From Nitrosomonas aestuarii (GTDB lineage Bacteria > Pseudomonadota > Gammaproteobacteria > Burkholderiales > Nitrosomonadaceae): a DNA stretch of 64,000 nt. The notes below the pieces were generated by a model. It was not told where the DNA came from. It made no database searches and was given only the letters and a program-made list of their open reading frames with translations. Location of the stretch: assembly GCF_003046585.1 (NCBI RefSeq), contig NZ_QAAE01000014.1, positions 1 to 64,000 on the forward strand. The letters run 5' to 3'. Position numbers and translations under genes: made by a program. Shown here piece after piece: positions 28,154 to 37,787 of the stretch. Every line of letters begins with the position of its first letter. The first letter of the stretch is position 1.

Positions 28154-29041
28154 ATGTTCAAAACGATAGAAGATTTTGTCGGCAATACGCCACTTGTGAA
28201 ATTGAAGCGTCTACCCGGAATAACAAATAATACTATTCTTGCCAAGCTTGAAGGGAATAATCCGGCGGGTTCAGTTAAAGACCGCCCGGCACTTTCAATG
28301 ATTAAGCACGCGCAACAGCGTGGTGATATTAAACCAGGTGACACTTTGATTGAGGCTACAAGTGGTAATACAGGCATTGCGCTGGCTATGGCCGCTGCCA
28401 TCATGGGTTACCGCATGGTGCTGATTATGCCTGAAAATCTAAGCATAGAACGGCGTCAGTCGATGAATGCCTATGGTGCTGAGATTATATTAACACCGAA
28501 GGAAGGCAGTATGGAGTATGCAAGGGACATGGCCGAAAAAATGCGAGCGGAAGGTCGTGGTGTAATCCTTGATCAATTCGCGAACCCGGATAATCCCTTT
28601 GCCCATTATGAGGGCACAGCACCTGAAATTTGGCGTGATACGAAAGGTACCATAACGCACTTTGTCAGTAGCATGGGAACAACTGGTACGATCATGGGCT
28701 GTTCTCGTTTTTTTAAGGAACAGCGACCGGCAATAAAAATTGTTGGTGTTCAACCTGAAGAGGGTGCGCAGATTCCAGGTATACGTAAATGGCCGTCAGC
28801 ATATCTTCCAAAGATTTATGACGCGAAACAAGTGGATGACATGATTTATGTTTCTCAGTCCGAAGCGGAAGATATGACGCGGCGATTGGCGCGGGAAGAG
28901 GGTATTTTTGCTGGTATTTCATCTGGCGGCGCATTGGCTGCTGCACTTAGGCTCTCGGCTGAAGTGGATAATGCGGTGATTGTTTTTATTGTCTGTGACC
29001 GGGGCGATCGTTATTTGTCTACGGGTGTATTTCCTGCATAG
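28154..29041 (+). CDS. cysM: Cysteine synthase B (O-acetylserine sulfhydrylase)
   Basis: PLP enzyme that joins O-acetylserine with sulfide or thiosulfate to make cysteine or S-sulfocysteine. It begins MFKTIEDFVGNTPLVKL, the CysM-type N-terminus, with the PLP lysine in GSVKDRPAL, the substrate loop TSGNTGIAL, the phosphate cradle MGTTGTIMG, and a late EGIFAGISSGGALAAA. Length (295 residues) is normal. CysM rather than CysK is indicated by the MPENLSIERRQSM segment and the KDRPA (not KDR-I) context. No sulfate assimilation genes are adjacent. Confidence 0.93.
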   Translation: MFKTIEDFVGNTPLVKLKRLPGITNNTILAKLEGNNPAGSVKDRPALSMIKHAQQRGDIKPGDTLIEATSGNTGIALAMAAAIMGYRMVLIMPENLSIERRQSMNAYGAEIILTPKEGSMEYARDMAEKMRAEGRGVILDQFANPDNPFAHYEGTAPEIWRDTKGTITHFVSSMGTTGTIMGCSRFFKEQRPAIKIVGVQPEEGAQIPGIRKWPSAYLPKIYDAKQVDDMIYVSQSEAEDMTRRLAREEGIFAGISSGGALAAALRLSAEVDNAVIVFIVCDRGDRYLSTGVFPA

Positions 29042-29071
29042 CTACACTATTTAGTATTGTTTTTATCACTA

Positions 29072-31102
29072 ATGTGTAATCGGTTAATTATTATTATATT
29101 TGCTGCGCTCGTTTTAACGCTCTATGTACTGATGTTATCCGCTTCAGCAGCCGATTTCCGGTTTGCGCTGGTGTTGGATGATATCAAGAATCCTGTTTTT
29201 GAAGCACAACAGATTCAAGTTCAACTGACTCATGGCTCTTCTGGAGCCGGACGGCTGGATATCAATATTGCAGAAATTAAAGTGCAGCATGATGTCTGGA
29301 AAAACGTCAATGTTTCATGTCGTACATTCCATCTGGAACAAAAAAATATTAATTGTACCAGTGGGTACTTAAATATTCCGGGGTTGTTATCATATCCGGT
29401 TTCATTGCATTTGGATTCTGATTCCTCGCTTCTGAAAATCAAAGTATATCCAACAAAAAGTGAAGACTGGCAATTCACATTACAGTGGAGTCATACATCT
29501 TGGCAAGGCGTTGTTGCGATCAATAATGGTCAGTTGAGCCAGATTGTCGCATGGTGGCCGAGCTATGAACAAATGCCTAAGCTCAGTAGCGGTAAAATCA
29601 ATGGGGTAGCACGATTGCAGGGTGATTGGTCGGGTCTAAAGATTGCGTCTATTGATATGTCGGTTGATGCACTCACATTTGCGGATCAGTCCGGTTTGCA
29701 TGCGGGAGAAGATATATCGTTTGCGCTGAAATCAAATATTGCGCGCTCAATGCAGCCTAACCAATGGGACTGGCAAAGTGATTTGTACTGGCAAGACGGG
29801 GAGGTTTTCTGGCAACCTGTTTATATGACGGGTGACGGTCATCATCTAAGCTTGCAGGGTGTTTGGGACGATACAAATGTGCGACTGCTCGATAGTAGCT
29901 TGATACTTGCCGGCATCGGTACTTTTAATTTTTCCGGTTTGATGAGTAGAACAGGCAATCAAATAAGTGCATTCAAACTAGTAGCGGATAAAGTTGAATC
30001 ATCGACCTTATTTAGTCAAATTCTTAAACCGTTTCTGAGAGATACTTCGTTTGCGGAAATGGAAGTTACTGGGCATTTTGACCTGTCTTTGCGTTTGCAG
30101 GAAGGCGAACTGCAATCCATAAGCCTTGATTGGGACGATGGGAGCATTATCGATTCGCGCGATCGGTTTGCTTTTCATCGTATTCATGCACATATTCCTT
30201 GGCGTGCGGGCAGTACTACAATTGCCGATATCAGTATGTTGAAGGGGCATGTGTTAAATATTCCGCTGGGGGCGGTGCGTGTACCGCTTGAAATAAACAA
30301 TTTTAATTTGTTCCTGCCACAATTGGTATTACCAGTGCTGGATGGCGTGCTAAAACTGGAAGATTTCAGTGCTGCTTATACTGAAAATGGTTGGCAATGG
30401 AAATTTAATGGTGAGCTTTTGCCGGTATCAATGGAAACTTTAACAACGGCACTGCAAATACAACAGATGCATGGCACACTGTCGGGCTATATCCCGGAAG
30501 TGAGTTACGATGGCAACAATGTGTCTGTGAATGGCGTGCTGCAAATTAATGTTTTTGATGGAAGTGTGGTTGTTCACAAATTGATGTTGATTGAACCAAT
30601 GGGATTAACGCCGCATTTGAAAGCAGATATTGCCATGCGCGATTTGGATCTTGAGTTGTTAACAAGAACTTTTTCATTTGGAAAAATGGAAGGGCGAGTT
30701 GATGTTGATCTTCGTAATCTTGAACTCGCAAATTGGAGACCTATTCATTTCGATGCACGATTGTTCAGCAGTCCTGGCGATTACCCCCGCCGTATCAGTC
30801 AGGCGGCAATCAGAAATATATCTGCTTTGGGGGGTGAAGGCGCGGTTGTAGCCATTCAGCGTAGTTTTTTGCGTTTTTTTGAAGAATTTCGATATTCAGA
30901 GATTGGTTGGCGCTGCGCTTTACGTTTAAACATATGTTTTATGGGCGGTATAGAACCTGAACTTCAATCCAGCTACATGCTGGTTAAGGGGGGGGGGATA
31001 CCAGCAATTACGGTGATGGGCTATAATCAAGAAGTGGGATGGCAAGAGCTGGTCAATCGTCTGCAACGGATTACTCAGGAAAATGAACCCATTATTCAAT
31101 AG
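29072..31102 (+). CDS. ydbH: YdbH-like AsmA/TamB-family envelope protein
   Basis: Large secreted or membrane-anchored protein of mostly beta structure (~676 residues), related to YdbH, a member of the AsmA-like bridge family that carries phospholipid between inner and outer membranes. An N-terminal hydrophobic anchor (LIIIIFAALVLTLYVLMLSASAA) is followed by long repeating beta strands and a conserved C-terminal block (SALGGEGAVVAIQRSFLRFFEEFRYSEIGWRCAL). It is shorter than the ~880-residue E. coli protein. The next two genes encode YnbE- and YdbL-like partners, which makes the assignment firm. ATG at 29072 is preferred to an upstream TTG. Confidence 0.82.
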   Translation: MCNRLIIIIFAALVLTLYVLMLSASAADFRFALVLDDIKNPVFEAQQIQVQLTHGSSGAGRLDINIAEIKVQHDVWKNVNVSCRTFHLEQKNINCTSGYLNIPGLLSYPVSLHLDSDSSLLKIKVYPTKSEDWQFTLQWSHTSWQGVVAINNGQLSQIVAWWPSYEQMPKLSSGKINGVARLQGDWSGLKIASIDMSVDALTFADQSGLHAGEDISFALKSNIARSMQPNQWDWQSDLYWQDGEVFWQPVYMTGDGHHLSLQGVWDDTNVRLLDSSLILAGIGTFNFSGLMSRTGNQISAFKLVADKVESSTLFSQILKPFLRDTSFAEMEVTGHFDLSLRLQEGELQSISLDWDDGSIIDSRDRFAFHRIHAHIPWRAGSTTIADISMLKGHVLNIPLGAVRVPLEINNFNLFLPQLVLPVLDGVLKLEDFSAAYTENGWQWKFNGELLPVSMETLTTALQIQQMHGTLSGYIPEVSYDGNNVSVNGVLQINVFDGSVVVHKLMLIEPMGLTPHLKADIAMRDLDLELLTRTFSFGKMEGRVDVDLRNLELANWRPIHFDARLFSSPGDYPRRISQAAIRNISALGGEGAVVAIQRSFLRFFEEFRYSEIGWRCALRLNICFMGGIEPELQSSYMLVKGGGIPAITVMGYNQEVGWQELVNRLQRITQENEPIIQ

Positions 31103-31126
31103 ACGAGTAAAGAAAATAGGGTAAAT

Positions 31127-31300
31127 ATGAAAAAAAATTTATTTTATGCAAATCTGCTTGTGGCTTTTGTGATGTTTTTGTCAGCGTGCGTTACCATTAA
31201 TATCTATTTTCCGGCAGCCGCAGCAGAAAAGGCGGCGGATAAGATTATTGAAGAAGTTTGGCAGCTGGAAAATGAAAAGAAAGAAAAAAAGAGTGATTAG
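31127..31300 (+). CDS. ynbE: YnbE-like small outer-membrane lipoprotein
   Basis: 57-residue lipoprotein with a signal peptide and lipobox LSAC. The mature part has the conserved CVTINIYFPAAAAEKAADK stretch followed by IIEEVWQ and a lysine/glutamate-rich tail. In E. coli YnbE stacks onto YdbH by beta-strand addition and ties it to the outer membrane. It follows ydbH by 24 bases and precedes ydbL. Confidence 0.82.
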   Translation: MKKNLFYANLLVAFVMFLSACVTINIYFPAAAAEKAADKIIEEVWQLENEKKEKKSD

Positions 31301-31366
31301 TTTTTTTAAGTTACGCATTTTTGGATCGGCTTAACTCAGTCAATTATCCTTTTATTCGAGGTAATC

Positions 31367-31801
31367 ATGATCAAACGGACAATATATTGCTCGTTGTTAT
31401 TGTTATTTTTAATGTTTGCTTCAATACTGTTAATCAGTCGCGTACAAGCAGCAAATCTTGAAATTAATACGCCGGCAATAACCAGCATCAAGCAAAGTAT
31501 GCAAAGTAGACATGCACAGCTTGTTGAACATTATGATAGTGGGGCCGTGGGATTAACCATGGACGGCATGATTACGATGCGCGATGCGAATGCTGTACCA
31601 CTGGCTAAGCGACAGTCGGTCAATTCGCTCGTATCAGCTGAAAACCAGGACAGGAATGCACTGTATCGTGAAATCGCCCGCGCGAACAATCACCCTGAGT
31701 GGGAATCCCAAATACGATCAACATTTGGTCAGCGTTGGATTAATATGGCAAGACCTGGCTGGTGGTATCAAACCAACCACAATAGCTGGGCACAAAAATA
31801 A
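31367..31801 (+). CDS. ydbL: YdbL-like periplasmic protein (DUF1318)
   Basis: 144-residue secreted protein with a signal peptide (SILLISRVQAA) and the DUF1318 domain: INTPAITSIKQSMQSRHAQL, DSGAVGLTMDG, DANAVPLAKRQSVNSLVSAENQDR, ARANNHPEWESQIRSTF. In E. coli YdbL works as a chaperone that limits YnbE multimerisation during assembly of the YdbH-YnbE bridge. Gene order ydbH-ynbE-ydbL is the same as in E. coli. Confidence 0.88.
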   Translation: MIKRTIYCSLLLLFLMFASILLISRVQAANLEINTPAITSIKQSMQSRHAQLVEHYDSGAVGLTMDGMITMRDANAVPLAKRQSVNSLVSAENQDRNALYREIARANNHPEWESQIRSTFGQRWINMARPGWWYQTNHNSWAQK

Positions 31802-32015
31802 ATAAACATAAGAATTTGCAGCTTTCTGAATGGTAATCGTCTTTCAGTATTGTATTTTTTTACAACTCTATTTTAACGTGCAATAAGATTTATCTTATAC
31901 TTGCACTGGCATCATGGTTTTTCGTGATGTGCTTGAACTAAAGATATTGTTTGTTAGTCTCATTTACTTGGTAGAATAGTTTGGTATTTAATTGTCAATA
32001 GGAGGTTGTTTAATA

Positions 32016-32687
32016 ATGAATCAAAACTACTCAACAATTGGTCGAAAAGCACGATCAGGAATTGAAATAAACAAAGTATTGCGTAATACATATATGCTGT
32101 TATCGCTCACATTGGTGTTTAGCGGTTTTACTGCTGCAATTTCCATGGCGATGAACATGCCACCGATGACTTATTTAATATCAGTGATTGGCGGCATGGT
32201 GATTGCTATGTTTGTACTGCCACGTTTTGCGCACTCAACAGCCGGTATTGGGATAGTTTTCCTCATTACCGGTCTTTTGGGGTTTGGACTGGGTCCAATA
32301 TTGAGCATGTATGCATCGCTCCCTAATGGCGGTAATATCATTATGCTGTCGTTGGGTGGTACGGGTGTAATTTTTATGGGTTTATCAGCATACGTACTGA
32401 CTACACGTAAGGATTTTAGCTTCCTCGGTGGGTTTCTAATGGTGGGTTTTCTGTTGGTATTGCTTGCTGCAGTTGCCAATATCTTCCTGGCAATTCCAGC
32501 GATGTCATTGATGATTTCTGCTGTAGTAATCATGCTGATGAGCGGTTTCATTTTGCATGATACGAGCCGTATCATCCATGGTGGTGAAACCAATTATATT
32601 CTGGCGACCATCGGGTTGTATATGACTATCTTTAATATCTTTATCAGCTTGTTGCAGATTCTGGGTATTATGGGTGGAGATGATTAA
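32016..32687 (+). CDS. Bax inhibitor-1/YccA family membrane protein
   Basis: 223-residue inner-membrane protein with seven hydrophobic segments, of the BI-1 family (YccA/YbhL). The ATG at 32016 follows a good AGGAGGTTG site. The family includes calcium-leak channels and modulators of the FtsH protease; which applies here cannot be told. The C-terminal FNIFISLLQILGIMGGDD, with paired aspartates, is typical. A terminator follows. Confidence 0.9.
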   Translation: MNQNYSTIGRKARSGIEINKVLRNTYMLLSLTLVFSGFTAAISMAMNMPPMTYLISVIGGMVIAMFVLPRFAHSTAGIGIVFLITGLLGFGLGPILSMYASLPNGGNIIMLSLGGTGVIFMGLSAYVLTTRKDFSFLGGFLMVGFLLVLLAAVANIFLAIPAMSLMISAVVIMLMSGFILHDTSRIIHGGETNYILATIGLYMTIFNIFISLLQILGIMGGDD

Positions 32688-32713
32688 TTTTTGCATGTAC
32701 TTTGATTAGTGAG

Positions 32714-32738
32714 CAAACCCCGGCTAGTCCGGGGTTTT
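32714..32738 (+). terminator. Terminator after the BI-1 gene
   Basis: AAACCCCGG/CCGGGGTTT stem with a CTAGT loop and TTTT tail, 27 bases after the stop. Confidence 0.88.
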
Positions 32739-32794
32739 GTATTTATGGGTGCATGCATGATATTGAATAATTCGAGTAAAGGGTTTATAAGCAT

Positions 32795-32974
32795 ATGGAC
32801 TGGATGAAAATAGTCGCCGCTATGGCTTTGATAATGTTCATAATATTTCTCTTCCCAAGAGCCCGCCACATGATGGAAAACAGCCCTAAAGGCTCATCGT
32901 CAGATTGGATGAGTTTTGTGATTCCTATTGTGATGATTGTCTTATTTATTATGCTTTTAATTCAATTAGTATAG
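32795..32974 (+). CDS. Small two-segment membrane protein
   Basis: 59-residue frame starting MDWMKIVAAMALIMFIIFLFPRARHMM and ending in a second hydrophobic stretch (FVIPIVMIVLFIMLLIQLV), with a short polar loop (ENSPKGSSSDW) between. The hairpin topology and lack of stop codons support it, but the ribosome site is weak (AAAGGG about 14 bases upstream). It lies between the BI-1 terminator and the glnS stop. I do not recognise a named family. Confidence 0.6.
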   Translation: MDWMKIVAAMALIMFIIFLFPRARHMMENSPKGSSSDWMSFVIPIVMIVLFIMLLIQLV

Positions 32975-33015
32975 CTGTTAGTTGGATATACACAGCAAAA
33001 TCAGGCGAACACTAT

Positions 33016-34812
33016 TCAGGCGCCGGCAATTTTTCCCCATGAATCGCGTAATGTCACTGCGCGGTTGAATACGGGTTTCCCAGATTTGCTGTCAATGCGG
33101 TCGGCGATGAAATAACCATTGCGTTCGAACTGAAAGCATTGTTCCGGATCGGCTTTACATAGAATTGGTTCAACGTAAGCATAAATAATTTTTTTAGAAT
33201 CCGGGTTGAGGGAAGTTTTGTAATCCTTACCTCCGCTATCAGGGTAGGGATCGGTAAACAGGCGGTCATACAGGCGAACTTCTGCTTTTTTTGCATGTTT
33301 TGCCGAAAGCCAGTGTATGTTTCCTTTTATTTTGCGTTTCGCTGAGCCATCTGTGCCGCTTTTGGTGTCCGGGTCATAGGTGCAATGTATGGCTTCTATT
33401 TCGCCCTGTGCATTTTTGTCTACCTGGATACATTTCACAATATAGGCATAGCGCAGACGGACTTCTTCACCGGGTGCAAGGCGAAAATAACCTTTAACAG
33501 GCTGTTCCATAAAATCATCCTGTTCGACGTATACTATTTTGGAAAACGGTACAATGCGTTTTCCCCATTCCGGTTTTTGTGGGTGATTGGGTGCAAAGCA
33601 GTCTTCTTCCTGTTCTTCGGGATAATTATCAATAATCAGTTTCAAAGGTTTCAAAATAGCGATTCTGCGTGGTGCAGATTCATTCAGATCTTCACGCAGA
33701 CAATCCTCCAATACCCCCATGTCTATCCAGGAATCAGCTTTACTGACGCCAATTCGTTCGGTAAACATGTGAATTGAACGGGCTGTATAACCACGTCGAC
33801 GCACACCTGCAAGGGTACTAAGACGTGGATCATCCCAGCCGTCGACAAGTTTGCACTCCACCAGTTCAATGAGCTTGCGTTTGCTCATGACAGTAAAGGT
33901 TAGATTCAAGCGAGCGAACTCGATTTGTTGTGGATGGCAGGGTATTTTTTGCTGCAGTTGATCCAGTACCCAGTCATAAAGCGGGCGGTGATCTTCGAAT
34001 TCGAGCGTGCATAACGAGTGGGTGATGTTTTCCAGTGCATCCGAAATGCAATGGGTATAATCGTACATGGGATAAATACACCATTTGTCTCCCGTGCGTT
34101 GGTGGTGTACGTAGCGAATGCGGTAGATGACCGGATCACGCATATTGATATTAGGTGATTCCATATCTATTTTTGCGCGCAATACATGTGTACCTTCGGC
34201 AAATTCACCCGCTTTCATGCGCCGAAACAAATCCAGGTTCTCAGCAGTGGAACGTTCGCGGTATGGGCTATTCTGACCAGGGTTGGTTAAGGTGCCGCGT
34301 TGCTCGCGTATTTCATCAGCCAACTGGCTGTCAACATATGCTTTGCCCTGATTAATCAGATATTCTGCAAAAGAATACAATTGTTCGAAGTAATCAGAGG
34401 AATAATATAGGTGTTTTCCCCAGTCAAAACCCAGCCATAGCACATTATCGCAAATAGCATCGACGTATTCCTGTGCTTCCTTCGCGGGATTGGTATCATC
34501 AAAGCGTAGATGACAGATACCGTTATATTCCTGTGCGATACCAAAATTCAAACAAATACTTTTTGCATGTCCAATGTGCAGATAGCCATTAGGTTCTGGT
34601 GGAAAACGAGTTTCTACGCGTCCCTGCCATTTGCCGGTACGATTATCTTCATTAATGATACTGCGAATAAAATTGGAAACAGCGGGTTCAGTGGATGCGT
34701 GTGTCGGGAAATTCTTTTTGGATTTGTCTTTCAAGTGTTGCCCCTCGTCATTAACGACAATAGTTTTGGAGTCCGGCTGGCGTTGATGTTGTAAAAATCT
34801 AATTATAACCAT
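33016..34812 (-). CDS. glnS: Glutaminyl-tRNA synthetase
   Basis: Class I aminoacyl-tRNA synthetase charging tRNA-Gln. The HIGH motif appears as FPPEPNGYLHIGHAKS and KMSKS as VMSKRKL; the PEPNGYLHIGH form separates GlnRS from GltX. C-terminal anticodon-binding beta barrels are present (IVPFSKIVYVEQDDF, ENVEPI-type segment). At 598 residues it is a little longer than E. coli GlnRS (554) because of an N-terminal extension that has no other ATG before the conserved FIRSIINEDNRTGKW. Direct charging implies the Gat amidotransferase route is not needed for Gln. Confidence 0.96.
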   Translation of the reverse strand: MVIIRFLQHQRQPDSKTIVVNDEGQHLKDKSKKNFPTHASTEPAVSNFIRSIINEDNRTGKWQGRVETRFPPEPNGYLHIGHAKSICLNFGIAQEYNGICHLRFDDTNPAKEAQEYVDAICDNVLWLGFDWGKHLYYSSDYFEQLYSFAEYLINQGKAYVDSQLADEIREQRGTLTNPGQNSPYRERSTAENLDLFRRMKAGEFAEGTHVLRAKIDMESPNINMRDPVIYRIRYVHHQRTGDKWCIYPMYDYTHCISDALENITHSLCTLEFEDHRPLYDWVLDQLQQKIPCHPQQIEFARLNLTFTVMSKRKLIELVECKLVDGWDDPRLSTLAGVRRRGYTARSIHMFTERIGVSKADSWIDMGVLEDCLREDLNESAPRRIAILKPLKLIIDNYPEEQEEDCFAPNHPQKPEWGKRIVPFSKIVYVEQDDFMEQPVKGYFRLAPGEEVRLRYAYIVKCIQVDKNAQGEIEAIHCTYDPDTKSGTDGSAKRKIKGNIHWLSAKHAKKAEVRLYDRLFTDPYPDSGGKDYKTSLNPDSKKIIYAYVEPILCKADPEQCFQFERNGYFIADRIDSKSGKPVFNRAVTLRDSWGKIAGA

Positions 34813-34868
34813 GAATGCCCTGGAATCTATACACCAGTCGATATATGTTTAGTCAGTTATTACTTTGT

Positions 34869-34897
34869 TTGACTTTTTGCTTCGAGTGAAATAGAAT
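34869..34897 (+). promoter_or_regulatory. Probable sigma-70 promoter of rplM-rpsI
   Basis: TTGACT (34869-34874) and TAGAAT (34892-34897) are separated by 17 bases, and lie about 40 bases before the rplM start. Confidence 0.65.
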
Positions 34898-34935
34898 TGC
34901 CGCCTCTTTTTGAATTTGCAGGATATAGGTTTTTC

Positions 34936-35370
34936 GTGAAAACATTCTCAGCTAAGCCACATGAAGTAAAGCATGACTGGTTTGTAATTGATGCGACTGA
35001 TAAAGTATTGGGGCGACTTGCTTCGGCGATTGCACATCGTTTGCGGGGCAAACATAAAGCCATTTATACACCTCATGTTGATACCGGTGATTATATTATC
35101 GTGATTAATGTTGATAAGCTTCGCGTTACCGGTAATAAGGCGGAAGACAAAAAATATTATAGGCATACAGGCTATCCCGGTGGATTGTATGAAACCAACT
35201 TCAAGAAATTGCAAGTACGTTTTCCTGGAAAGCCATTGGAAAAGGCAGTCAAAGGCATGTTGCCAAAAGGACCGCTCGGATATGCTATGATTAAGAAACT
35301 TAAATTGTATATAGGTGATACACATCCACATGCAGCGCAACAGCCACAACTCCTTGAAGTCAAGGGTTAA
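34936..35370 (+). CDS. rplM: 50S ribosomal protein L13
   Basis: Ribosomal protein L13. The GTG start gives the family N-terminus [20 protein letters not shown]; an upstream ATG would add a non-conserved 13-residue extension. Conserved blocks [31 protein letters not shown] and the [15 protein letters not shown] region are intact. Length 144 is normal. It is followed by rpsI after 3 bases, the usual L13-S9 operon. Confidence 0.97.
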   Translation: MKTFSAKPHEVKHDWFVIDATDKVLGRLASAIAHRLRGKHKAIYTPHVDTGDYIIVINVDKLRVTGNKAEDKKYYRHTGYPGGLYETNFKKLQVRFPGKPLEKAVKGMLPKGPLGYAMIKKLKLYIGDTHPHAAQQPQLLEVKG

Positions 35371-35373
35371 ACT

Positions 35374-35766
35374 ATGAGTTCACAATATAATTACGGAACC
35401 GGTCGACGAAAAAGTGCAGTAGCGCGTGTATTTATCAAGCCTGGCACAGGAACGATTGTTGTTAATAGCAAACCTGTAGATGAGTTTTTTTCACGCGAAA
35501 CAGGACGTATGATTGTTCGACAACCACTTGAACTGACGGATAATCTGACGAAGTTTGATATTTTGGTGAATATTCACGGTGGGGGTGAGTCGGGACAGGC
35601 AGGAGCTGTGCGTCATGGGATTACGCGTGCACTTATTGACTATGACGATGAACTAAAGCCGGTATTAAGTAAAGCCGGTCTTGTTACGCGTGATGCACGT
35701 GAGGTTGAAAGAAAAAAAGTTGGCTTGCGTAAAGCAAGGCGGCGCAAACAATTTTCTAAACGTTAG
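35374..35766 (+). CDS. rpsI: 30S ribosomal protein S9
   Basis: Ribosomal protein S9 of 130 residues. Starts [21 protein letters not shown] and ends in the basic tail [18 protein letters not shown], whose last Lys-Arg reaches the decoding P site. Cotranscribed with rplM. Confidence 0.98.
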   Translation: MSSQYNYGTGRRKSAVARVFIKPGTGTIVVNSKPVDEFFSRETGRMIVRQPLELTDNLTKFDILVNIHGGGESGQAGAVRHGITRALIDYDDELKPVLSKAGLVTRDAREVERKKVGLRKARRRKQFSKR

Positions 35767-35804
35767 TGCTTTACTGCTGATATTAATAAGAGTACACGAA
35801 GCAT

Positions 35805-35838
35805 CAAAAAAGCCGCCGATGTTATGGCGGCTTTTTTT
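35805..35838 (+). terminator. Terminator of the rplM-rpsI operon
   Basis: AAAAAAGCCGCC/GGCGGCTTTTTT stem with an 8-base loop, 40 bases after rpsI. Confidence 0.93.
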
Positions 35839-35934
35839 ATTTGAAGCTTGTTTTTTTTGTTTGCTTTTTGTTTTTAACCTGTCATTATATTTCTTGGAAG
35901 TAAAGACTGATTAAACCAGAAATTAGAATTGAAT

Positions 35935-36972
35935 ATGATTAATGTCGGTATCGTAGGCGGAACAGGTTACACAGGTGTGGAGTTGCTGCGTTTCCTGGCG
36001 CAGCATCCTAAAGTAAATATTAAGACCATAACGTCTCGAAGTGAGGCGGGGATGGAAGTCGCTGAGCTTTTTACCAGCTTAAGGGGCTATGTTGATCTAA
36101 AATTTATTGATCCGGCTGAATCAAAGCTGACTGAATGCGATCTTGTTTTTTTTGCGACGCCAAATGGTATTGCAATGCAACAAGCAGAAGCGCTGATTAA
36201 TTCAGGTGTGAGAATAATTGACCTGGCTGCAGACTTTCGCATAAAAGATATTACTGAGTGGGAAAAGTGGTACGGTATGCAGCATGCTTGTCCTGAACTG
36301 GTAGCGGAAGCCGTTTATGGGTTGCCTGAAATAATAAGCCGTGACCAGATTAAAACAGCGCGTCTGATTGCCAATCCTGGGTGTTATCCGACTGCTGTGC
36401 AACTGGGTTTTTTACCGTTGATAGAATCGGGATTAGTCGATATCAAACAGCTAATCGCAGATGTCAAATCAGGTGTTTCAGGTGCTGGCAGAAAAGCGGA
36501 AGTACATACGTTGCATGCAGAAGCTTCCGATAACTTCAAGGCCTATGGTGTTCCGGGCCATCGTCATCTTCCTGAAATCAAGCAGGGATTATCCAAGGTG
36601 GCCGGAGAACAGGTCGGGCTTACATTCGTACCTCACTTGGTGCCCATGATTCGTGGCATACATGCGACGCTCTATGCCAGATTAAGCAGTAATAAACAAA
36701 TTAATTTGCAGGATTTATACGAAAAACGCTATGCTGGTGAAGCATTTGTGGACGTATTGCCAGCAGGGAGGCACCCCGAAACGCGCTCGGTGCGCGGTTC
36801 GAATATTTGTCGCATAGCAGTTCATCGGCCGCAAAATTGCGATACAGTTGTAATTCTCTCAGTTACCGATAATCTGGTTAAAGGTGCTGCCGGTCAAGCA
36901 GTGCAGAACATGAACATAATGTTCGGTTTGCCAGAAACGTTGGGCATCACTCAGATTCCGCTGCTGCCTTAG
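35935..36972 (+). CDS. argC: N-acetyl-gamma-glutamyl-phosphate reductase
   Basis: NADPH-dependent reductase of arginine biosynthesis, making N-acetylglutamate semialdehyde. NAD-binding motif [11 protein letters not shown] at the start, and the catalytic Cys in [17 protein letters not shown]. Also LAADFRIKD and [18 protein letters not shown]. Length 345 is normal. ATG at 35935 is two codons inside the longest frame and gives the family start [11 protein letters not shown]. Confidence 0.97.
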   Translation: MINVGIVGGTGYTGVELLRFLAQHPKVNIKTITSRSEAGMEVAELFTSLRGYVDLKFIDPAESKLTECDLVFFATPNGIAMQQAEALINSGVRIIDLAADFRIKDITEWEKWYGMQHACPELVAEAVYGLPEIISRDQIKTARLIANPGCYPTAVQLGFLPLIESGLVDIKQLIADVKSGVSGAGRKAEVHTLHAEASDNFKAYGVPGHRHLPEIKQGLSKVAGEQVGLTFVPHLVPMIRGIHATLYARLSSNKQINLQDLYEKRYAGEAFVDVLPAGRHPETRSVRGSNICRIAVHRPQNCDTVVILSVTDNLVKGAAGQAVQNMNIMFGLPETLGITQIPLLP

Positions 36973-37038
36973 TCATTTGCTGATTAACAATAAGTAATTT
37001 TTCACAGGTTTGCTAATTTAATTTGTTGAGTTTTGCGC

Positions 37039-37779
37039 GTGAAAAAACTATTCAAGAAAAAATCTGAAATATTGTCTTCACGTGTTGTGGTGCGTCCACA
37101 TGTATCATGGCAGTCACGTTTGCTGGCCATTATTGTTGTTTGCTTACTCTTGTTGCTGCTTTCTTGGGGAATGTATGAAGTGGGCAGAAGTTCAGCGGGT
37201 GAGATGAGCGCCGTACCGCATAACAAATTGGGCGGGTCTTATAATATGGCGACTTGTTTACAGAAGAAACGCGCGGCTTTATGCACGCAACTGGCCGAAT
37301 TAACGAGACAATTTCAGATGATACAAGCAGCCAACGATAATCTGGCTAAACAAACCAAGCTGCTCAGTAAAGAAAATAATCGTTTGAAAGAAGAGCTCGA
37401 TTTTTTTGAACATGTCATGGCCGGCAATACAAAAATTAATAGCGGAATTTCCATACATCATTTCAGTCTGAAGAAAGATATTAATCCTGGTGTATATCGA
37501 TACACGGTATCGTTAGTGCAAGGTGGTCAGCGGCCTAAAGACTTTAACGGAAGTCTGAAGTTCTTTGTAAATTTGCGGCAAAATGATCAAACAAAAACAG
37601 TATTGTTGGCCAATAAAAATACAAAACAAAATTTTAATGTCAATTTTAAGTTTTATCATAGAATAGAAGAGTCTTTTAAAGTGCCTCCTGATAGCGTCGT
37701 TGAGAGTATGAAGGTGCAGGTTTTTGAACAAAATGATGCTCAAGCAAAATTGACTCAAACTGTCGAACTATCTTTGTAA
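37039..37779 (+). CDS. Membrane-anchored coiled-coil protein (DUF6776-like)
   Basis: About 246 residues: a basic N-terminus, one membrane segment (LLAIIVVCLLLLLLSWGMYEVG), a coiled-coil stretch (residues ~75-125, QLAELTRQFQMIQAANDNLAKQ onward) and a C-terminal beta-rich domain (HHFSLKKDINPGVYRYTVSLVQGGQ) facing the periplasm. It resembles uncharacterised proteins, possibly DUF6776, that sit next to bactofilin and erpA genes in betaproteobacteria. The bactofilin gene follows after 8 bases, so a shared role in envelope or cytoskeletal organisation is likely but unproven. A GTG start is chosen; TTG at 37033 is equally possible. Confidence 0.7.
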   Translation: MKKLFKKKSEILSSRVVVRPHVSWQSRLLAIIVVCLLLLLLSWGMYEVGRSSAGEMSAVPHNKLGGSYNMATCLQKKRAALCTQLAELTRQFQMIQAANDNLAKQTKLLSKENNRLKEELDFFEHVMAGNTKINSGISIHHFSLKKDINPGVYRYTVSLVQGGQRPKDFNGSLKFFVNLRQNDQTKTVLLANKNTKQNFNVNFKFYHRIEESFKVPPDSVVESMKVQVFEQNDAQAKLTQTVELSL

Positions 37780-37787
37780 GGGAGATA

